DNA of 64,000 nucleotides from NCBI GenBank assembly GCA_037443705.1, contig JBBINV010000003.1, forward strand, positions 1-64,000, given 5' to 3'. Below, piece by piece: positions 23,349 to 31,616 of the stretch. This stretch comes from 2-02-FULL-66-14 sp037443705 (GTDB taxonomy: Bacteria; Pseudomonadota; Gammaproteobacteria; Burkholderiales; SG8-39). How positions within the stretch are numbered: position 1 is the stretch's first letter; every line of letters begins with the position of its first letter. The notes under the pieces were generated by a model. That model was not told where the DNA came from. It did not search any database and saw only the letters and a program-made list of their open reading frames with translations. The translations under genes and the position numbers were made by a program.

Positions 23349-25085
23349 ATGCGTTTCTCGATGCGCCTGCCGATCGGGCTCGCCGCGGCGTGCTTTGCTC
23401 TCGCGGCGCGGGTTCAGGGGCAGGTTTTCGATCCCGAAAAGGACGACGAAGCCGAGGCACCGGCCGCGGTGGTCCTTCCGGCGCCCGCGGCGAAGCTGCC
23501 GCCGCTCGAGCTCACCGAGCCGATGCTCTACGAGTTCCTGCTCGGCGAGATTGCGGCGCAGCGCGGCAGCCCGGGCCTCGCGGCGCAGACCTACATCGAC
23601 CTCGCCAGGCGATCGCGCGACCCGCGCATCGCGCGCCGCGCGGTCGAGATCGCCAATTTCGCGCGTTCGCCCGAGCTCGCGCTCGAGGCCGCGCGGCTCT
23701 GGCACGAAACCGACCCGGATTCGACGCCGGCGCTGCGCGCGCTGATCGCGCTCCTGGTGAACGCGCGCCGCCTCGCCGAGGCCGAGCCCCACATCGCGAA
23801 GCTCCTCGCCGGCCCCGGCGCCGCGCCCGGCGGGTTTCTGCAGCTCGCACAGCTGTTCGCGCAGAACCCGGACCGCAAGGCAAACCTCGCGGTGGTGCAG
23901 CGGCTCGCCGCGCGCTACCCGGAGCTGCCGGAGGCGCGCTTCGCGACTGCGCAGGCGGCGGCCGCGGCGAACGACGAGGCGCTCGCCCTGAAGGAGCTGC
24001 GGGGCGCAGCCGAGCTCCGGCCCGGCTGGGAAGCCGCGGCGGTGTTCGAGTCGCAGCTGCTGCGGCGCCGTTCATTCGGCGAAGCTGCGGCGCGGCTGAA
24101 CGCCTTCCTCGAAAAGTATCCGCAATCGCGCGAGGTGCGCCTGCAGCTCGCGCGCATGCTCGTCGGCGAGAGGCGTTACGGCGACGCGAAGGCGCAATTC
24201 GAGAGGATTCTCGAGATCCGCAAGGACGACACGGAGGCGATCTATGGCGTGGGGCTGCTCGCTATCCAGGCGAAGGACTACGCGCTGGCGGAGGCGAGCC
24301 TGAAGAGGCTCCTCGGCCTCGGCTACCGCGACCCGGACGGGGTGCGATTTACGCTCGGCCAGGTCGCCGAGGAGCAGAAGGACTGGCCGCGCGCGATCGA
24401 GTGGTACGTGACGATCCAGCACGGCGAGCACGCGTTGCCCGCGCGCATGCGCACCGCGAACGTGCTCGCCAGGCAGGGCAAGCTCGAGGAGGCGAGGGCG
24501 TACCTGCGGGCGGTCAACGCGAGCGACGCGCAGCGCGTGCAGCTCCTGATTGCGGAAGCGCAGCTGCTGCGCGAGGCCAATCGCCATCGCGAGGCGTTCG
24601 ATCTGCTCGGCGAGGCGCTCGCCAGGAACCCGGATCAGCCCGACCTGCTCTACGACCACGCGCTCACCGCGGAGAAGGTCGACCGTCTGGACGTGCTGGA
24701 ATCGAACCTGCGCAGGGTGATCGCGGTGAAGCCCGACCACGCGCACGCCTACAACGCGCTCGGCTACTCGCTCGCCGATCGCAACGAGCGCCTGCCCGAG
24801 GCGCGCAAGCTCGTCGAGCGCGCGCTCGAGCTTGCGCCCGAGGACAATTACATCATCGATTCGATGGGCTGGGTGCTGTACCGCATGGGAGACCTTCAGG
24901 GAGCGCTCGAGCAGCTGCGACGCGCCTGGAACGGCCGGCCTGACGGCGAGATCGGGGCTCACCTCGGCGAGGTGCTCTGGGTGATGGGCCGGCGCGACGA
25001 GGCCGAGCGCGTCTGGGGCGAGGCGCTCAAGACGAGCCCGGAGAACGAAACGCTGCAAAAGACCCTCCAGCGCCTGAAGAAGTAG
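23349..25085 (+). CDS. tetratricopeptide repeat protein, exported
   Basis: A 578-residue protein with a signal peptide (MRFSMRLPIG..., cut near VQGQVF) and TPR-type helical repeats over most of its length, for example around ALRALIALLVNARRLAEAEPHI and HAYNALGYSLADRNERLPEARKLVERALELAP (in parts). The same family precedes lolB in many betaproteobacteria. It is probably periplasmic or outer-membrane associated and may act as a scaffold in envelope assembly; no partner is shown. lolB begins one base after its stop. ATG 23349 starts the signal peptide cleanly. Confidence 0.88.
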   Translation: MRFSMRLPIGLAAACFALAARVQGQVFDPEKDDEAEAPAAVVLPAPAAKLPPLELTEPMLYEFLLGEIAAQRGSPGLAAQTYIDLARRSRDPRIARRAVEIANFARSPELALEAARLWHETDPDSTPALRALIALLVNARRLAEAEPHIAKLLAGPGAAPGGFLQLAQLFAQNPDRKANLAVVQRLAARYPELPEARFATAQAAAAANDEALALKELRGAAELRPGWEAAAVFESQLLRRRSFGEAAARLNAFLEKYPQSREVRLQLARMLVGERRYGDAKAQFERILEIRKDDTEAIYGVGLLAIQAKDYALAEASLKRLLGLGYRDPDGVRFTLGQVAEEQKDWPRAIEWYVTIQHGEHALPARMRTANVLARQGKLEEARAYLRAVNASDAQRVQLLIAEAQLLREANRHREAFDLLGEALARNPDQPDLLYDHALTAEKVDRLDVLESNLRRVIAVKPDHAHAYNALGYSLADRNERLPEARKLVERALELAPEDNYIIDSMGWVLYRMGDLQGALEQLRRAWNGRPDGEIGAHLGEVLWVMGRRDEAERVWGEALKTSPENETLQKTLQRLKK

Positions 25086-25086
25086 C

Positions 25087-25620
25087 GTGCACTTGCGCCG
25101 CGTACTGCGCTTGGCGGCGATCCTGGGCCTTGCGGGCTGCGCCGAGCTTCCGTTCGTGCTGCCCGCCTCGGAGGTTGAATTCGAGCTCTCGGGGCGGATC
25201 GCGCTGCGCTACCGGGATGAGGCGTCGTCGGGCAATATCGCCTGGCGCCACGGCCTGAGCGGCGACGAGATGTGGATCACGACGCCGCTTGGGCAGACGG
25301 TCGCGCGGATCGTGCGCGAAGGAGATGCGGTCACGCTCACCGATGCCGAGGCGCGCGAATACCGTGCCGCGGACGCCGAGACCCTCACCGAGCAGGTGCT
25401 CGGGTTCCGCATCCCGCTCGGGGGGCTCGCCGACTGGGTGCGCGCGCGCGCCGCGCCCGGCCCTTCCGAGTCGCGCCTCGACGGGGCATCGCGCCTGACG
25501 GAGCTTTCCCAGTCCGGCTGGCGCATCGAGTACCTGGAGTACCGGGGCGAGCGCCCGTACCGCATGAGACTGCTCTATCCCGGAATCGAGCTGCGCCTGG
25601 CGATCGCGGAGTGGAAATGA
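25087..25620 (+). CDS. lolB: outer membrane lipoprotein insertion protein LolB
   Basis: Receives lipoproteins from LolA and inserts them in the outer membrane. It is itself a lipoprotein: GTG start 25087, short basic n-region, lipobox GLAGC with Cys18. The following VEFELSGRIALRY strand, the GNIAWRH and the YPGIELRLAIAEW end fit the LolB barrel. 177 residues. Overlaps ispE by the ATGATG junction at 25617-25622. Confidence 0.93.
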   Translation: MHLRRVLRLAAILGLAGCAELPFVLPASEVEFELSGRIALRYRDEASSGNIAWRHGLSGDEMWITTPLGQTVARIVREGDAVTLTDAEAREYRAADAETLTEQVLGFRIPLGGLADWVRARAAPGPSESRLDGASRLTELSQSGWRIEYLEYRGERPYRMRLLYPGIELRLAIAEWK

Positions 25621-26441
25621 TGGAATGGTTCCCGGCGCCGGGGAAGCTCAATCTCTTCCTGCACGTGCTCGGGCGGCGCGACGACGGGATGCACGAGCTG
25701 CAGACCGTGTTCCGGCTGATCGACCGCTCGGACCGGGTGGGGGTTTCGGTGCGCCGTGACGGAGCGATCCGGTTCGCCGGCGTCTTCGGCGGGCAGAATC
25801 TCTGCGTGAAGGCGGCCGAGGCGCTGAAGGCCGAAAGCAGGACCCCGTTGGGATGCGAGATCGTCCTGGAGAAGGTCTTGCCGGTGGGCGGCGGCCTGGG
25901 CGGCGGATCCTCGGACGCGGCGACTGTGCTCCTCGCCCTCAATCGGCTCTGGAAGCTCGGCCTTGACCGGCGCGCTCTGATGGGGATTGGGGCAGGGCTC
26001 GGCGCAGACGTGCCGTTCTTCGTGTTCGGCGACAACGCGCTCGGCGAAGGGGTCGGTGAGCGCCTGAGCGCACTTGCGCTGCCCCCTGCCTGGTACCTCG
26101 TGCTCGAGCCGCCGGTGGTGGTGGCGACACGCGACGTGTTCTCGGATAACGCATTGACACGTAATGCGAAACGACTCACAATACCGCCCTTTTTCTCCGG
26201 CCTCGGGGGCAACGATCTCGAGGCGGTAGCGGTCCGCCGGCACCCGGAGATCGGGTTGCACCTCGAATGGCTTCGGGCGCGCCGGCGCGGGGCGCGGATG
26301 ACGGGGTCCGGAGCGTGCGTATTCGCCGAATTCGAGCAGGAAGGCGAGGCGCGCGCGCTGGCCGCGGAGCTGCCCGGGACGATGCGCGGGTTCGTAGCGC
26401 GCGGGCTCGAGTGCCATCCGCTGCGCGATTGGGCAGATTGA
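25617..26441 (+). CDS. ispE: 4-diphosphocytidyl-2-C-methyl-D-erythritol kinase
   Basis: GHMP kinase of the non-mevalonate isoprenoid pathway. ATP-binding PVGGGLGGGSSDAA is at about residues 88-101, the N-terminal PAPGKLNLFLHVLGRRDDGMHEL and the C-terminal RMTGSGACVFAEF motifs are intact; 274 residues. Two adjacent in-frame ATG codons (25617, 25620) overlap the lolB stop. The tRNA-Gln gene follows 12 bases after the stop and may be cotranscribed. Confidence 0.96.
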   Translation: MMEWFPAPGKLNLFLHVLGRRDDGMHELQTVFRLIDRSDRVGVSVRRDGAIRFAGVFGGQNLCVKAAEALKAESRTPLGCEIVLEKVLPVGGGLGGGSSDAATVLLALNRLWKLGLDRRALMGIGAGLGADVPFFVFGDNALGEGVGERLSALALPPAWYLVLEPPVVVATRDVFSDNALTRNAKRLTIPPFFSGLGGNDLEAVAVRRHPEIGLHLEWLRARRRGARMTGSGACVFAEFEQEGEARALAAELPGTMRGFVARGLECHPLRDWAD

Positions 26442-26453
26442 ACAACTTAAGGG

Positions 26454-26531
26454 TGGGGAGTCGCCAAGCTGGTCTAAGGCACCGGATTTTGATTCCGGCA
26501 TTCCTAGGTTCGAATCCTAGCTCCCCAGCCA
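26454..26531 (+). tRNA. tRNA-Gln (anticodon TTG)
   Basis: The acceptor stem TGGGGAG (26454-26460) pairs with CTCCCCA (26521-26527), followed by discriminator G and an encoded CCA. The anticodon arm is CCGGA-TTTTGAT-TCCGG with anticodon TTG, and the T arm CTAGG-TTCGAAT-CCTAG has the invariant TTCGA loop. The D arm is GCC...GGC. tRNA-Gln between ispE and prs is a known betaproteobacterial arrangement. Confidence 0.97.
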
Positions 26532-26547
26532 TCCGACAGACGCGAAC

Positions 26548-27522
26548 GTGAACCAGACCCACGTGACCCCGATGCCGCTCGAGCGCCTGATGGTGTTCAC
26601 CGGCAACGCCAACCCGCGCCTCGCGCAGGACGTTGTCAAGCACCTCAACATCTCGCTCGGGCGCGCGATCGTCGGCAAGTTCTCCGACGGCGAGGTCATG
26701 GTGGAGATCCTGGAAAACGTGCGCGGCAAGGACGTGTTCGTGCTGCAGTCCACCTGCATGCCGACGAACGACAACCTGATGGAGCTGATGGTGATGATCG
26801 ACGCGCTGAAGCGTTCGTCGGCCGCGCGCGTCACCGCCGCCATCCCCTATTTCGGCTACGCGCGCCAGGACCGCCGGCCTCGGTCGGCGCGCGTGGGCAT
26901 CAGCGCCAAGGTGGTCGCCAACATGCTCGCGTCGGTGGGCGTGGCGCGCGTGCTGACGATGGACCTGCACGCCGACCAGATCCAGGGCTTCTTCGACGTC
27001 CCGGTGGACAACATCTATGCCGCGCCGGTGCTGCTCGGCGACGTCTGGAAACAGCGCTACGACAATCTGATCGTGGTCTCGCCCGACGTCGGCGGCGTGG
27101 TGCGCGCGCGCGCGCTCGCCAAGCGCCTGGAGTCCGACCTCGCGATCATCGACAAGCGGCGCCCCAAGGCGAACGTCGCCGAGGTGATGAACGTGATCGG
27201 CGAGGTGAAGGGCCGGACCTGCGTGATCATGGACGATATGGTCGACACCGCCGGGACGCTCTGCAAGGCGGCCCAGGTGCTGAAGGAGGAGGGCGCGGTC
27301 AAGGTGGTTGCGTACTGCACGCATCCGGTGCTCTCCGGCGGCGCGGTCGAGCGCATCGCCGCCTCTGATCTCGACGAGCTGGTGGTGACGGACACGATCC
27401 CCTTGAGCGAGCAGGCGCGCGCCTGCGGCCGGATCCGGCAGCTCTCGGTGGCCGGCCTGATCGCGGAAACGGTGCTGCGGATCTTCACCGAGGATTCGGT
27501 GAGCTCGCTTTTCATGGAATGA
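26548..27522 (+). CDS. prs: ribose-phosphate pyrophosphokinase
   Basis: Makes PRPP from ribose 5-phosphate and ATP. It has the FSDGEVMVEILENVRG segment, YFGYARQDRR (catalytic His region partly replaced by the usual Y/R motif), the MDLHADQIQGFFDVPVDNIY metal site and the PRPP loop VIMDDMVDTAGTL; 324 residues. The start is GTG 26548, with ATG 26572 (MPLERLMVF) as an alternative. A 16-base gap separates it from the tRNA. Confidence 0.96.
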   Translation: MNQTHVTPMPLERLMVFTGNANPRLAQDVVKHLNISLGRAIVGKFSDGEVMVEILENVRGKDVFVLQSTCMPTNDNLMELMVMIDALKRSSAARVTAAIPYFGYARQDRRPRSARVGISAKVVANMLASVGVARVLTMDLHADQIQGFFDVPVDNIYAAPVLLGDVWKQRYDNLIVVSPDVGGVVRARALAKRLESDLAIIDKRRPKANVAEVMNVIGEVKGRTCVIMDDMVDTAGTLCKAAQVLKEEGAVKVVAYCTHPVLSGGAVERIAASDLDELVVTDTIPLSEQARACGRIRQLSVAGLIAETVLRIFTEDSVSSLFME

Positions 27523-27541
27523 GTCTTCTTGGAGTGACGAA

Positions 27542-28276
27542 ATGAAGATCGAAATCAGCGCGCAGAAGCGCGATATGCAGGGAACCGGCGCGAGCCGGCG
27601 CCTGCGCGGCAAGGGCCGCGTGCCCGGCGTGGTCTACGGCGGCGACAAGCCGCCGGTCACGATCGAGCTAGACCACAAGGAGCTCCACCGGAACCTGCGC
27701 AACGAGGCGTTCCACGCGTCGATCCTCACGCTCAAGCTCGAGGGAGGGACCGAGCAGGTTCTGCTGCGCGCTTTCAACATGCACCCGTTCCGGCCGCAGG
27801 TGCAGCACGTCGACTTCCAGCGGGTCTCGAAGGACAAGAAGATCCACATGAAGGTGCCGCTGCATTTCGTGAACGCCGAAAAATCGCCCGGCGTGAAGGA
27901 GCAGGGCGGCGTCGCGAACCACGTCATGAACGAGATCGACATCTCCTGCCTGCCCGACGACCTGCCCGAGTACATCGAGGTGGACATGGGCAGCCTCAAG
28001 GTCGGGGACTCGATCCATGCGAAAGACCTTCGCTTCCCGAAGGGCGTGGAGCCTGTGCTGCACCGGGGCGAGAATCCGGTGGTGGCGACAGTGATCGTGC
28101 CGGCGCTCATCACCGAAGAGGAAGAGGCCGCGGCGGCGGCTGCCGAGGCGGTGCCGGCCTCCGAGGTCCCGACCACCGAGCAGGCGGCCCCGGCCGAGAA
28201 GGCCGAGGAGGGTGCGGCGGCCGAGAAGGGCGGCGCCAAGGGCGGCGAGAAATCCGACAAAAAAGAGAAGAAGTAG
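27542..28276 (+). CDS. rplY: 50S ribosomal protein L25, general stress protein Ctc form
   Basis: Binds 5S rRNA. The N-terminal L25 domain (about 1-95) shows SRRLRGKGRVPGVVYGG and NMHPFRPQVQHVDFQRV; a TL5/Ctc C-terminal beta domain follows (96-185). The last 55 residues are a low-complexity A/E/K tail ending in repeated GGAKGGEKSDKKEKK. 244 residues is long for L25 but normal for the Ctc form in this class. GGAGTG lies before ATG 27542. Confidence 0.95.
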   Translation: MKIEISAQKRDMQGTGASRRLRGKGRVPGVVYGGDKPPVTIELDHKELHRNLRNEAFHASILTLKLEGGTEQVLLRAFNMHPFRPQVQHVDFQRVSKDKKIHMKVPLHFVNAEKSPGVKEQGGVANHVMNEIDISCLPDDLPEYIEVDMGSLKVGDSIHAKDLRFPKGVEPVLHRGENPVVATVIVPALITEEEEAAAAAAEAVPASEVPTTEQAAPAEKAEEGAAAEKGGAKGGEKSDKKEKK

Positions 28277-28279
28277 GCC

Positions 28280-28942
28280 CTGTCCAAGATCCGCCTCATC
28301 GTCGGCCTGGGCAATCCGGGCCGGGAGCACGAGCGCACCCGGCACAACGCCGGGTTCTGGCTCGTCGAGCGCTTTGCGGCCTCCGCCGGTGCCGCGCTCA
28401 AGAAGGACAACCACTACCAGGCGCTCGTCGGGCGGCTCGCGGGCGGGGCGTGGCTGCTGCTGCCGCAGACCTACATGAACGCGAGCGGCCGCGCGGTGCA
28501 GATGCTCGCCGGCTTCTTCAGGATCGCGCCCGCCGAGATCCTGGTGGCGCACGACGAGCTCGACTTCGCGCCGGGCGTCGCGCGCCTCAAGCAGGGCGGG
28601 GGCATCGCCGGGCACAACGGCCTGCGCGACATCTCGCAGCGCCTTGCCTCGCACGACTACTGGCGCCTGAGGATCGGCATCGGCCATCCAGGGGACAAGA
28701 ACCTGGTGCACGATTACGTGCTCCAGAAGCCTTCGCCCGAGGACCGCGGCGAGATCGATGCCGCGATCGCCCGAGCGCTCGAAGTGCTGCCGCTCGCGCT
28801 CGAGGGCGATCTGCAGGCAATGATGCAGAAGCTCCACACGGAAGAAAAGAAACCGGAGCCACACAAGGAAGCGAAAGAAGAGGAAAAATCCGCCACCGGC
28901 ATCAAGGGGCTGCTGAAGGGCCTGACCGGCAGCAGGAAATGA
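28280..28942 (+). CDS. pth: peptidyl-tRNA hydrolase, CTG start
   Basis: Releases tRNA from prematurely dropped peptidyl-tRNA. The family N-terminus SKIRLIVGLGNPG, the catalytic histidine in TRHNAGFW near residue 22, the QTYMNASG motif and VAHDELDF are intact. The start can only be CTG 28280: the in-frame rplY stop TAG lies six bases upstream, and between it and the first conserved residue no ATG, GTG or TTG exists; the first such codon is ATG 28475, which is after the catalytic histidine. The C-terminus has an extra charged tail (KKPEPHKEAKEEEK). The stop overlaps ychF by ATGA. Confidence 0.95.
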   Translation: MSKIRLIVGLGNPGREHERTRHNAGFWLVERFAASAGAALKKDNHYQALVGRLAGGAWLLLPQTYMNASGRAVQMLAGFFRIAPAEILVAHDELDFAPGVARLKQGGGIAGHNGLRDISQRLASHDYWRLRIGIGHPGDKNLVHDYVLQKPSPEDRGEIDAAIARALEVLPLALEGDLQAMMQKLHTEEKKPEPHKEAKEEEKSATGIKGLLKGLTGSRK

Positions 28943-30033
28943 GCCTCAGGTGCGGCATTGTCGGCCTGCCGAACGTCGGCAAGTCGACGCTCTTCAACGC
29001 GCTGACCCGTGCCGCGATCGCGGCCGAAAACTATCCCTTTTGCACCATCGAGCCGAACGTCGGCATGGTACAGGTGCCTGACCCCCGGCTCGAGGCGATC
29101 GCCGCGATTGCGAAGCCGGAGCGCGTGGTGCCCGCCACGGTGGAGTTCGTCGACATCGCGGGGCTGGTGGCGGGCGCATCGAAGGGCGAGGGCCTGGGCA
29201 ACAAGTTCCTCTCCCACATCCGCGAGGTGGACGCGATCGCGCACGTGGTGCGCGTCTTCGAAGATCCCAACGTCGTGCATGTCGCGGGCAAGGTCGACCC
29301 GGCATCCGATATCGAGACCATCCACACCGAGCTCGCGCTCGCCGCCCTGCAGTCGGTGGAAAGGCAGATCTCGAAGGTCGAGAAGGTCGCGAAGGTCGCG
29401 GGCGACAAGGACGCGCAGCGCCTCTGCGCGGTGCTGGAGAAGGCGCGCGCGGCGCTCGATGCCGGCAAGCCCGCGCGCACCGTGGAGTGGTCGAAGGAAG
29501 AGCGCGCGGTGCTCGATCCGCTTTTTCTTCTCACCATGAAGCCGACGCTCTACGTCGCCAACGTGGCCGAGCACGGTTTCAAGGACAACCCGCAGCTCGC
29601 TGCAGTCGAGGGGCTCGCCGCTTCAGAGGGTGCCGGCGTGGTCGCGATCAGTTGCGCCATCGAGGCGCAGATCGCCGACATGAGCGATGCGGACAAGAAG
29701 CTGTTTCTCGACGACATGGGGATGGCCGAGCCGGGCTTGAACCGCTTCATCCGCGCCGCCTACGCGCTCCTCGGCCTCGAAACCTTCTTCACCGCGGGCC
29801 CGAAGGAAGTGCGCGCCTGGCAGCTGCACATCGGCCAGACCGCGCCCGAGGCCGCGGGCGCGATCCACACCGACTTCCAGCGGGGCTTCATCCGCGCCGA
29901 GGTGATCTCCTGCGACGACTACATCGCCTGCGGCGGCGAGCAGGGAGCGAAGGACAAGGGAAAGATGCGGTTGGAAGGGAAAGATTATGTTGTACGGGAC
30001 GGGGACGTAATTTACTTCCGATTCAACGTCTAA
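28939..30033 (+). CDS. ychF: redox-regulated ATPase YchF (Obg family)
   Basis: A 364-residue P-loop protein of the OBG family that prefers ATP to GTP. Walker A GLPNVGKSTLFNAL is at residues 8-21, G3 DIAGLV follows, then a coiled-coil insert (about 130-190) and a C-terminal TGS domain ending in GKMRLEGKDYVVRDGDVIYFRFNV. ATG 28939 overlaps pth. Last gene of the lolB-to-ychF run. Confidence 0.97.
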   Translation: MSLRCGIVGLPNVGKSTLFNALTRAAIAAENYPFCTIEPNVGMVQVPDPRLEAIAAIAKPERVVPATVEFVDIAGLVAGASKGEGLGNKFLSHIREVDAIAHVVRVFEDPNVVHVAGKVDPASDIETIHTELALAALQSVERQISKVEKVAKVAGDKDAQRLCAVLEKARAALDAGKPARTVEWSKEERAVLDPLFLLTMKPTLYVANVAEHGFKDNPQLAAVEGLAASEGAGVVAISCAIEAQIADMSDADKKLFLDDMGMAEPGLNRFIRAAYALLGLETFFTAGPKEVRAWQLHIGQTAPEAAGAIHTDFQRGFIRAEVISCDDYIACGGEQGAKDKGKMRLEGKDYVVRDGDVIYFRFNV

Positions 30034-30353
30034 CGACTCCCGCCCCCAACCACGGTTGGTTGAGTCTTGTTTTCGGCCTTGATCACGATCGCGACACCGG
30101 CAGCGATTCCACCAATCAATCACCAGCTGACTTCAGATGACGGTTCGCCGGAGGCCGGTTGATTCTGATGCAGCACCGATCCGCGAAACGCAAGCGAGTG
30201 AAATCCTTGACTGTTGAAACGTAAGTCGAGGATCGGTTTTCTAAGGACCACGCTGTTCGCGACCTGCGCACGATCGAGTCGAAGACCAAGGACGCTCGCG
30301 GCGTCGCGACTTGATGGCGCGTCGGGACTTTACGATCCTCGGGGGGGAGGTAG
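30034..30353. other. intergenic segment without an intact gene
   Basis: About 320 bases follow ychF before the toxin remnant. The first 30 bases contain a small inverted repeat, CAACC-AC-GGTTG (30049-30060), followed by TTGAGTCTTGTTTT, which could be a weak terminator for ychF. The rest shows only short frames broken by stops; a reverse frame at 30116-30358 has no recognisable motif. The remnant of the toxin N-terminus may lie here but I cannot align it with confidence. Confidence 0.5.
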
Positions 30354-30554
30354 GTCAACCCGGGCGCGGCGGTAATACGGGTACGAGTGGCGGAGGGGAA
30401 ATTCCGGGTGATCCATGTGGCCAGGTTCGAGCGAGCGATTTACGTCTTGCACGCTTTTCAGAAGAAAACACAGAAGACATCGCTGCTCGACATGCGGCTC
30501 GCCCGGGATCGCTATCGCGACGCACGGGATATGGAGCGGGAATTGAATCGATGA
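30354..30554 (+). pseudogene. remnant of a Gp49-like (HigB/RelE superfamily) toxin
   Basis: An open frame runs from a TAG at 30351-30353 to TGA at 30552-30554 and encodes the C-terminal two thirds of a phage Gp49-like toxin: VIRVRVAEGKFRVIHV, ARFERAIYVLHAFQKKTQKT and a final basic helix. The N-terminal part expected in this family (an LRxFPxxxRxxAG-type helix and a DWKP segment) is absent in frame; upstream sequence is broken by stops. A GTG at 30387 could still start a short product, but it would lack the fold's first helices. The end overlaps the antitoxin start by ATGA, the normal toxin-antitoxin order. Confidence 0.75.
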
Positions 30555-30835
30555 CCAAGCGCTATACCAGGTCCAGCGGGAATATCTTTCTCGATCTCGG
30601 GTTTCCGCCGCACGAGACCTCCGTGATGCGGCTTCGAGCACAGCTTGCCGAGGCGCTGCGCACATGGATGGAACGCGAGAACATAACGCAGGTGAAGGCG
30701 GCAAAGCGCGTGGGCATCGCGCAGCCCCGCATGTCGGAAATCGTGCGCGGAAAGGTGGAGCTGATGTCGCTCGATTACCTCGCGGGGCTTTGCGCGAAGG
30801 CAGGGTTGGACATAAGGTTCCGTTTGGCTGCGTAG
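30551..30835 (+). CDS. XRE-family antitoxin of the HigA type
   Basis: A 94-residue protein with FLDLGFPPHETSVMRLRAQL, typical of antitoxins paired with Gp49-like toxins, and a helix-turn-helix around TQVKAAKRVGIAQPRMSEIVRG, residues 52-74. It is complete and starts at ATG 30551, while its toxin partner is decayed. It may persist as an autonomous regulator or as protection against related toxins. A longer frame from 30311 is rejected because it reads through the toxin remnant out of frame. Confidence 0.85.
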   Translation: MTKRYTRSSGNIFLDLGFPPHETSVMRLRAQLAEALRTWMERENITQVKAAKRVGIAQPRMSEIVRGKVELMSLDYLAGLCAKAGLDIRFRLAA

Positions 30836-30866
30836 AAGGCCGGCGTGCGATCGCGCGATTTCACGC

Positions 30867-30896
30867 GGATGCGCAGGTCACGGATGCGCAGGTCAC
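30867..30896. repeat. two tandem copies of a 15-base unit
   Basis: GGATGCGCAGGTCAC occurs twice head to tail, perfectly, in the gap between the antitoxin gene and the convergent cyclic-nucleotide-binding gene. A slippage duplication is the simplest explanation; no function is implied. The rest of the 30836-30999 gap shows no gene. Confidence 0.9.
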
Positions 30897-30999
30897 AATG
30901 GGCAGCAGGTGCGCCAGCGGCACCAGGCCAATTGGAGCTGGTGGCAAGACCAGACCCGGATTCCCGATAGAAGCACCCTGGGATGACCAAAGAACGAAA

Positions 31000-31539
31000 T
31001 CAGTAGGACCAGACCTGCAGCGTGCGATGCAGCTCCACGAGCTTCTCGGCGCGCGCTTTCTCCGTCTCGTCGCGTCCCTGCTCGGCCCTTGCCGCGAGCT
31101 CGATCACGGTCGCGTTCATGGTCGCGACGCGGCGCGCGAGCACTTCGGCGATTCCGGCCACGAGCTTGAGCGCCGCGGGCGCGCCCCCGGCGAGCAGCGC
31201 GCGGAACGGGATCGCCGGCAGCCGCAGCACCGTGGAGTCGACGAGCGCGCGGCCGGTCGCCGAGCGCACGTCGTCCGTGAGCAGCGACATCTCGCCGAGC
31301 ACGCCGCCGGCGCCGAGCCGCGCGAGCGAGCGTTCGCCGCCCGCGGCGCGCTTGACCACGTCGATCTCGCCGGAGAGCACCAGGTACAGCCCGTCGCCCG
31401 CGTCGCCTTCGCGGAACAATTCTTCTCCCGCCACGTACGTGACGCGCTCTGCGATCGTCGCGATCGCCTCGAGCTCGGCGTCCGCGAGCGATCCGCAGAT
31501 GGCGGCCTGCCTGAGCGAGGCGACGAGCGACGGGTCCAT
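31000..31539 (-). CDS. cyclic nucleotide-binding domain protein without DNA-binding domain
   Basis: A 179-residue soluble protein. Residues about 15-130 form a cNMP-binding beta barrel (EELFREGDAGDGLYLVLSGEIDVV in parts, and GGVLGEMSLLTDDVRSATGRA, the phosphate-binding cassette with GEMSLL and RSAT). The C-terminal 45 residues are a helix with many A, E and R, and there is no Crp-type helix-turn-helix. Such stand-alone domains often act as sensors or as regulatory subunits for partners. Divergent from the ankyrin protein gene by 77 bases. Ligand and partner are unknown. Confidence 0.82.
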   Translation of the reverse strand: MDPSLVASLRQAAICGSLADAELEAIATIAERVTYVAGEELFREGDAGDGLYLVLSGEIDVVKRAAGGERSLARLGAGGVLGEMSLLTDDVRSATGRALVDSTVLRLPAIPFRALLAGGAPAALKLVAGIAEVLARRVATMNATVIELAARAEQGRDETEKARAEKLVELHRTLQVWSY

Positions 31540-31616
31540 GGCCGAACTCTAGCCCAACCGCGGCGCGGCGGCGCAGGATAGAATTCACGGCAGCGCACGA
31601 CGCGGGGAGAGCGGCG

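Noticed and set aside
30116..30358. Reverse-strand 80-codon frame after ychF
   Set aside because: No family motif, no ribosome site, and it overlaps sequence with decayed-gene character; I treat it as chance.
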